Source: Acidimicrobiia bacterium
Lineage (GTDB): Bacteria > Actinomycetota > Acidimicrobiia > Spongiisociales > SHLN01
Assembly: GCA_004283105.1 (NCBI GenBank)
Contig: SHLN01000077.1
Location: 1 to 10,753 of the forward strand
DNA: 10,753 nucleotides
Direction: 5' to 3'
Below the pieces are notes generated by a model. That model was given only the letters and a program-made list of their open reading frames with translations, searched no databases and was not told where the DNA came from. The translations under genes were made by a program, and so were the position numbers. This document shows positions 6,875-10,753 of this stretch, in pieces (within the stretch, counting starts at the first letter, position 1; the number at the start of each line of letters is the position of its first letter).

Positions 6875-6951
6875 GCCATCGGCCATCGGCCATCGGCCAT
6901 CGGAGCGGGGAGCGGGGAGCGGGGAGCGGATAGCGAGAAGGGAGCAGCGAG
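6875..6951 (+). repeat. Compound heptanucleotide array between divergent genes
   Basis: Eleven consecutive 7-base units stay in one register. Four GCCATCG units (6875-6902) are followed by three GAGCGGG, one GAGCGGA and three decayed units ending CAGCGAG. The array fills the spacer between the two predicted -10 elements at 6858-6863 and 6955-6960. The G-rich strand has GGGG runs at 6907, 6914 and 6921. AGCGGATAGCG at 6925-6935 recurs inverted at 6276-6286. Confidence 0.85.
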
Positions 6952-6954
6952 TTC

Positions 6955-6960
6955 TAACCT
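6955..6960 (+). promoter_or_regulatory. Predicted -10 of the leaderless DUF2087 gene
   Basis: TAACCT is followed by six bases and then the ATG at 6967, the ideal leaderless spacing. No ribosome site exists. The expected -35 position lies in the decayed end of the heptamer array. Confidence 0.5.
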
Positions 6961-6966
6961 CCCGAA

Positions 6967-7509
6967 ATGCTCGAGCCCCGCGACTATCTCAGTGTCACCG
7001 TCGATCCACTCCGGCTGGCAGTGCTCGGGCATGCGGCGGTTGGACCGGTGGACATCGCGGGGCTGGCCAACGATCTCGGGATCTCGGAGCGGAAGCTGCA
7101 GGAGATCGTCGGCAAGCTGGTGGGAACGGGCCTGCTGCGACGGGACCTCACGCTAGACCGGGATGCCTTGCGAGCCGTCGCCCGGAGCCTTCCGAAAGAT
7201 GCACCCATCGATCCGGATCTGATCGCCCAGGGATGGAGCGAGGAGGAGGCGCGCACGCTGGGCAAGTTCTTCACCGGGTCACGGTTGAAGCAAATCCCGA
7301 CCCAGCACGCCAAGCGTTTGGTGGTGCTGGAACGCCTGGCGCAGGAATTTGAGCCGGGGCGCCGCTATCAGGAGAAGGAAGTCGACTTCACGCTGCAGCT
7401 CTTCTACGCCGACTACGCCACCTTGCGCCGGTATCTCATCGACGAACAGTTCATGACCCGGGCCGACGGCGTGTACTGGCGAAGCGGTGGCCGGTTCCCG
7501 GAGCAGTAA
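6967..7509 (+). CDS. DUF2087 protein with N-terminal winged-helix-like domain
   Basis: A 180-residue protein. Residues about 12-60 (VDPLRLAVLGHAAVG, then IAGLANDLGISERKLQEIVG) look like an ArsR-type winged helix in which ISERKLQEIVGKLVGTGLL would be the recognition helix and following turn. Residues about 97-172 match the DUF2087 domain: LKQIPTQHAKRLVVLERLAQEFEPG, RRYQEKEVDFTLQLFYADYATLRRYLID and a final Tyr-Trp-Arg (170-172). DUF2087 proteins are often fused to DNA-binding domains, so a regulatory role is plausible, but no target is visible. No metal-binding Cys cluster is present. Translation appears leaderless from the ATG at 6967. It is divergent from the SRPBCC gene, and a hairpin follows its stop. 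Confidence 0.85.
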   Translation: MLEPRDYLSVTVDPLRLAVLGHAAVGPVDIAGLANDLGISERKLQEIVGKLVGTGLLRRDLTLDRDALRAVARSLPKDAPIDPDLIAQGWSEEEARTLGKFFTGSRLKQIPTQHAKRLVVLERLAQEFEPGRRYQEKEVDFTLQLFYADYATLRRYLIDEQFMTRADGVYWRSGGRFPEQ

Positions 7510-7538
7510 CCCCATTGGCGTAGCCGTCCCAATGTGGG
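7510..7538 (+). terminator. Imperfect hairpin after the DUF2087 gene
   Basis: CCCCATTGG (7510-7518) pairs with CCAATGTGGG (7529-7538): nine pairs with one bulged T and a 10-base loop, immediately after the TAA stop. There is no T tract, so termination efficiency is unclear. Confidence 0.4.
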
Positions 7539-7570
7539 AGCCTTGACGTCTGACGAGCGAAGGAACGTGC

Positions 7571-8134
7571 ATGGCGGCTCTGGACATTGCCGGATATGTG
7601 GCGGCGATCAAAGAGCACGCCATCGAGCATGGCTTCCACGTGCATGATGAGCGGCACTTCGTCGAGACCTACAGCATGCGCCAGACCTTCGAAGTCGACC
7701 TTCATCCCGAGAACGCTTGTGGCGAACCGCTCGACCTGCACATCGCTCTCGAGGTAGATCCACGGGTGGTCCTCGACTTCGACGAACACATCGCCACCCT
7801 CCCCCAGGACGACACCCCTGAGGACGGCTTTCACCTGCCGCTCTACTTTCGCTGGGGGTTGCCGCCTCTGGCCAACCCGCCGGATCTATTGATCCTCGCC
7901 ACCGAACTGGCCGGCGTCGGCGGCATGGACCTGCCGCTCGAAGTCTCCGGCACGGATTCGAATGCGGCGATGGCAGACGGACCGATCCGACGGTTGTCCA
8001 TCGTCGGCGAAGTAATCCTGTCGCTGTCAGAGATCTTCGCGGGGGGACAGCCGTTGTGTGACGTCCTTGACCGCAGCCACGACGTCAGCGATTTCCTGCT
8101 CGAGCAGGGCGAATCCTGGGGGTGGCGCTCCTAA
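7571..8134 (+). CDS. Conserved-looking acidic hypothetical protein
   Basis: I do not recognise this 187-residue protein. Codon usage is strongly GC at third positions, and AAGGA lies six bases before the ATG, so it is very likely real. It is acidic (for example PQDDTPEDGF at 78-87 and DVLDRSHDVSDFLLEQGESW near the C-terminus) and has several His near the N-terminus (EHAIEHGFHVHDERHF, 15-30). It lacks a signal peptide, membrane helix, Cys cluster or nucleotide-binding motif. The middle (about 45-105) reads as alternating strands with LHIALEVDPRVVLDF. It lies 61 bases after the DUF2087 gene and ends three bases from the convergent zinc-ribbon gene. Co-transcription with the DUF2087 gene is possible, though a hairpin lies between them. 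No function is proposed. Confidence 0.75.
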   Translation: MAALDIAGYVAAIKEHAIEHGFHVHDERHFVETYSMRQTFEVDLHPENACGEPLDLHIALEVDPRVVLDFDEHIATLPQDDTPEDGFHLPLYFRWGLPPLANPPDLLILATELAGVGGMDLPLEVSGTDSNAAMADGPIRRLSIVGEVILSLSEIFAGGQPLCDVLDRSHDVSDFLLEQGESWGWRS

Positions 8135-8137
8135 CGC

Positions 8138-8401
8138 CTACGCGAACGGATCGGCAGGGGGAGCTGCCGGGGCGGCCGCTGGGTCTGCGGCCGGCTGGGA
8201 CTCCGCAGGCCGGCTGTCGGTTGAAACCTCCGCCGGCTTGGAAGCAGGAGCACCACCGGTGGGGGCTGAATCGAGACTGAGACGATCCGCCTGCACAACA
8301 TGGATGACCTCTTCCCAATCACGGGCAAGGGCGCATTTGCCGCAATACACGGCATTATCACGTTTGACGACGGCTTCTCCGCCGCAGCGCGAGCACTCCA
8401 C
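8138..8401 (-). CDS. Small zinc-ribbon protein with Ala/Pro-rich tail
   Basis: An 87-residue protein. Residues 3-23 hold two CxxC knuckles (CSRC at 3-6, CGKC at 20-23) separated by 13 residues, a typical structural zinc ribbon, followed by ARDWEEVIHVVQADRL. The rest is a low-complexity Ala/Pro/Ser tail (about 46-87) that is probably disordered. Function unknown; small ribbons of this kind often mediate protein or nucleic-acid contacts. The GTG at 8401 is preferred because AAGAAGGAG precedes it by eight bases. A longer reading from the ATG at 8482 (114 residues) lacks a ribosome site, and its extra 27 codons are less GC-rich at third positions. It is on the same strand as the Fe-S oxidoreductase gene upstream, separated by a repeat/hairpin spacer. 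Confidence 0.72.
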   Translation of the reverse strand: MECSRCGGEAVVKRDNAVYCGKCALARDWEEVIHVVQADRLSLDSAPTGGAPASKPAEVSTDSRPAESQPAADPAAAPAAPPADPFA

Positions 8402-8497
8402 TAGATGCACTCCTTCTTGAGGTACCTGGTGGGTATCGGCATGCTCAAGCCGAGCCTTGAGCGAGCCCCCAGACCCCAGCATTGCGGGGTTTGGGTT

Positions 8498-8518
8498 GGT
8501 GACCGGTGACCGGTGACG
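8498..8518 (+). repeat. Heptanucleotide tandem array, unit GGTGACC x3
   Basis: Two exact GGTGACC units and a third ending in G are contiguous, directly beside a GAA-loop hairpin. It is the third spacer in the window with a 7-base period. Three copies is short, but the units are almost perfect. Confidence 0.7.
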
Positions 8519-8536
8519 GCGAAGCGAAGCTTCGCC
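8518..8536 (-). terminator. GAA/TTC-loop hairpin after the Fe-S oxidoreductase gene
   Basis: GGCGAAGC-GAA-GCTTCGCC is a perfect 8-bp stem with a 3-base loop; on the transcribed minus strand the loop reads TTC. It overlaps the last base of the TAG stop codon of the oxidoreductase gene. No T tract follows. It could act as a 3' stabiliser or a factor-assisted terminator. Confidence 0.5.
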
Positions 8537-10728
8537 TACTCCAGCGTGCGTTCGGCGAGGATGACGGAGATCTCCTTGACCTCGACCTGCTCATCGACGC
8601 CGAGCTCTTTGACGCCGTCGTCGAGCATGACGTAGCAGAAGGGGCAGGCGACGGCGATCTCGTCGGCGCCGGTGGCGACGGCTTCCTCGGTCCGTTCGAT
8701 GTTGACCTTCTTTCCGGTCTGCTCTTCCATCCAGAACCGGCCACCGCCTGCACCACAGCAGAGACCCTGGGTCCCATTGCGTGGCATCTCGATGAGGTTG
8801 GCGACCGAGCCGATCACCTCGCGGGGAGCCGCGAACACGTCGTTGTGGCGGCCGAGGTAACACGAGTCGTGGAACGTGACCGTCTTGTCATTGCCACCGA
8901 GCGGGGTGAGCTTCTTCTCCTTCAACAGCTCCATGAGGACCTCGCTGTGATGGAACACCTCGTACTCGCCGCCGAACTGCGGATACTCGTTCTGGAGGGT
9001 ATTGAAGCAATGGGGGCACTGGGTGATGACCTTCGTGATGCCGAGGTCGTTGAGCGTTTCGATGTTCTGGAGCGCCAACTGCTGGAACACGTACTCGTTG
9101 CCGGTGCGGCGGGCCGGGTCGCCCGTGCACAGCTCGCCCGGACCGAGAATGGCGAAGTCGACGCCGGCCTCATGAAGGAGGCGTGCCGTCGACAGGGTGA
9201 CCTTCCGATTCCGGTCGTCGAACGAACCGGCGCAGCCGACCCAGTAGAGCCATTCGGCCGTGACTCCGGCCTCGCCGAGCACCTTCACCTCGAAATCGAG
9301 CTCCTTGGTCCAGTCGGCCCGGCTCTGCTGGCCCATTCCATACGGATTGGACGAGTTCTCGAGCGCGACGTAGGCCTTGCCGAGCTCACTTGGGAAATCC
9401 GATTCCATGAGCGACAGGTAGCGGCGCATGTCGAGGATCTTGTCGAGGATCTCGATGTTGACGGGGCAAATGTCGTCGCAGGCCCGGCACGACGTGCAGG
9501 CCCATAGCTCCTCGGAGGTGACCCGCTCGAAGACGTTGTCGGCCGTGACGGTGATGGCCTCGTCGCTACTAATGGGTGGAGAGAGCGGATAGCCGGCGGT
9601 GGCCGTCGCCACCTCACCGAGCTTGAGGACGATCTCCCTGGGATCGAGTGCCTTGCCGGTGATGTTGGCGGGGCACACCGACGTGCAGCGGCCGCACATT
9701 GTGCAGGCGTCGGTGTCGAAGAGCTGCTTCCAGGTGAAGTCCCCAACGGCGCTGGCGCCGATGGTTTCGATATCGGTCGCCTCGAGCAGATTGGGCATCT
9801 CCCGCATGGCCCCTTTTGGTCGCTCCCGCGGTGAGAGGAGCATGTTGGTCGGCGAAGTGACCATGTGGCGCAGCTTGGTCGTCGGGAGCATGACGAGGAA
9901 TCCCATGAAGGCGAGTGCGTGGGTGGCCCACATGGCCTGGTGGAAGCCGGCGGCTATGGAGCCGGGAACGAGGTAGCTCAGGGCGTACCCGGCAAACGAC
10001 CAGGCCTCGAAATCGGGGCGACCCTCGGCCGCGAGACGGGCGGCCTCGACTGCCAGGCCGGTGATTCCGATGACGCCGAGCAACAAGAGGGTCCATGCGT
10101 CCTCCGGCTTCGTCTTGCCCCGCAATCGTTGCGGCCGCTGTACGTACCGACGGGCCACCGCCCATGCGATTCCGGCAATGAAGACCAGTGCGAAGACGTC
10201 GAGCACGAATGAGAAGCCCTGATACGTTCGCCCGGTCAAGAACTTCCAATCGGCGGGGAGAAGATGATCTATCTCGAGCGTGACGGTGCCGGCAAACAGC
10301 ACGAGAAAGCCGTAGTAGATCATCGAATGCATGAGCCCGGCGGCCGGGTCGCGCAGGAGGGTCTTCATACGGAGGCCGCGATCGAGGGCGAGCATGCGCT
10401 GTTTCCACAACCCGGTCCGCGACTCACCGGCGCCCCGTTCCCAATTCTTCGCCCGCAGGGCGAACAGATAAAAGAGGACCCCGAGGGACACGGCGACGCC
10501 GACGTAGAAAAGGGCTACCAAGCCGCTCTGGATGTTGACGAATACGTCGCGGCGAATGTCGGCATCGGCGTGGCCCGGCAGACTGCCGAGCCACCAGGCG
10601 AACAGCGTCCCGATCGGTGCAATGAAGGCAAGCGCCATGAACACATTGCTGGCACTGAGCCACGATCGGCCCGTCGCGGGCTGAGGTGTGTCGTCGGTCA
10701 GTTCCGGAGATTCGGCCGTTTGCACCAC
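8536..10728 (-). CDS. Membrane cytochrome b / [4Fe-4S] / CCG-domain oxidoreductase (EtfD/HdrD-like)
   Basis: A 730-residue fusion. The N-terminal membrane part (about 28-285) has six or seven hydrophobic segments resembling the NarI/HdrE cytochrome b family, with candidate haem-ligand His at 134, 155, 263 and 270. A ferredoxin-type domain follows with CTMCGRCTSVCP (C342, C345, C348, C352) and CTSCRACDDICP (C411, C414, C417, C421), enough for two [4Fe-4S] clusters. Two CCG cysteine-rich domains end the protein: C499, C534 (CTGDPARR) and QCPHC (C571, C574), then DSC (C623), CCG (C657, C658) and ACPFC (C695, C698). This layout matches mycobacterial EtfD (Rv0338c), linked to beta-oxidation electron transfer from ETF to the membrane, and more distantly HdrD and DsrK. 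Quinone reduction is inferred. No ETF genes are in the window. The start is GTG at 10728, leaderless by spacing; a GTG one codon later is possible. Confidence 0.88.
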   Translation of the reverse strand: MVQTAESPELTDDTPQPATGRSWLSASNVFMALAFIAPIGTLFAWWLGSLPGHADADIRRDVFVNIQSGLVALFYVGVAVSLGVLFYLFALRAKNWERGAGESRTGLWKQRMLALDRGLRMKTLLRDPAAGLMHSMIYYGFLVLFAGTVTLEIDHLLPADWKFLTGRTYQGFSFVLDVFALVFIAGIAWAVARRYVQRPQRLRGKTKPEDAWTLLLLGVIGITGLAVEAARLAAEGRPDFEAWSFAGYALSYLVPGSIAAGFHQAMWATHALAFMGFLVMLPTTKLRHMVTSPTNMLLSPRERPKGAMREMPNLLEATDIETIGASAVGDFTWKQLFDTDACTMCGRCTSVCPANITGKALDPREIVLKLGEVATATAGYPLSPPISSDEAITVTADNVFERVTSEELWACTSCRACDDICPVNIEILDKILDMRRYLSLMESDFPSELGKAYVALENSSNPYGMGQQSRADWTKELDFEVKVLGEAGVTAEWLYWVGCAGSFDDRNRKVTLSTARLLHEAGVDFAILGPGELCTGDPARRTGNEYVFQQLALQNIETLNDLGITKVITQCPHCFNTLQNEYPQFGGEYEVFHHSEVLMELLKEKKLTPLGGNDKTVTFHDSCYLGRHNDVFAAPREVIGSVANLIEMPRNGTQGLCCGAGGGRFWMEEQTGKKVNIERTEEAVATGADEIAVACPFCYVMLDDGVKELGVDEQVEVKEISVILAERTLE

Positions 10729-10734
10729 GGACTC

Positions 10735-10740
10735 AGCTTA
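10735..10740 (-). promoter_or_regulatory. Predicted -10 of the leaderless oxidoreductase gene
   Basis: On the minus strand TAAGCT is followed by six bases and then the GTG at 10728, so the start codon coincides with the expected +1. The -35 would lie beyond the right edge of the window. Confidence 0.45.
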
Positions 10741-10753
10741 GACAAAGGGGCCT

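Noticed and set aside
6852..6893. N-terminal extension of the SRPBCC protein from the ATG at 6893
   Set aside because: The extra 14 residues are partly translated heptamer repeat, include the predicted -10 region, and have no family similarity.
6875..6951. CRISPR array
   Set aside because: The units are 7 bases and contiguous with no spacers, and no cas genes are present.
8402..8482. Longer zinc-ribbon protein starting at the ATG at 8482
   Set aside because: There is no ribosome site, third-position GC is weaker, and an excellent ribosome site fits the GTG at 8401. Kept as the alternative start.

Overview
The window looks like chromosomal DNA from a high-GC actinobacterium, most plausibly class Acidimicrobiia. 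The reasons are strong G/C preference at third codon positions, a binding-protein lipoprotein with a long Thr-rich linker after the lipobox, a membrane Fe-S reductase resembling mycobacterial EtfD, a DUF2087 protein, and several genes whose start codon lies exactly where transcription should begin (leaderless). The taxonomic call is inference; there is no rRNA or tRNA gene. No CRISPR array, phage, transposase or integrase is visible, and no gene-free stretch exceeds 300 bases.

Positions 1-2131 (minus strand): an inositol-monophosphatase/CysQ-type phosphatase that runs off the left edge, downstream of a GT5 glycogen/starch-synthase-like glycosyltransferase. Positions 2132-2323 are a divergent promoter region. 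Positions 2324-6250 (plus strand): a maltose/maltodextrin ABC importer operon, malE-malF-malG, with E. coli-like MalF including a large extracytoplasmic P2-type loop. No MalK ATPase gene is in the window. The likely logic is uptake of alpha-glucan oligosaccharides by MalEFG beside an enzyme that may act on alpha-glucan.

Positions 6251-6966: convergent/divergent spacers around a small SRPBCC protein (minus). They carry heptanucleotide tandem repeats and GAA-loop hairpins. Positions 6967-8134 (plus): a DUF2087 protein with an N-terminal winged-helix-like segment, then an unrecognised acidic protein. Positions 8138-8401 (minus): a small zinc-ribbon protein, then another heptamer/hairpin spacer. 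Positions 8536-10728 (minus): a 730-residue membrane cytochrome b/[4Fe-4S]/CCG-domain fusion of the EtfD/HdrD-like class, which probably passes electrons between a soluble donor and the quinone pool.

The coding content is ordinary metabolism and I see no defence or other new multi-gene system. The least explained features are non-coding: 7-nt-period arrays in three spacers, repeated perfect palindromes with a 3-nt GAA/TTC loop, and a 15-bp perfect hairpin inside the 5' end of malF.
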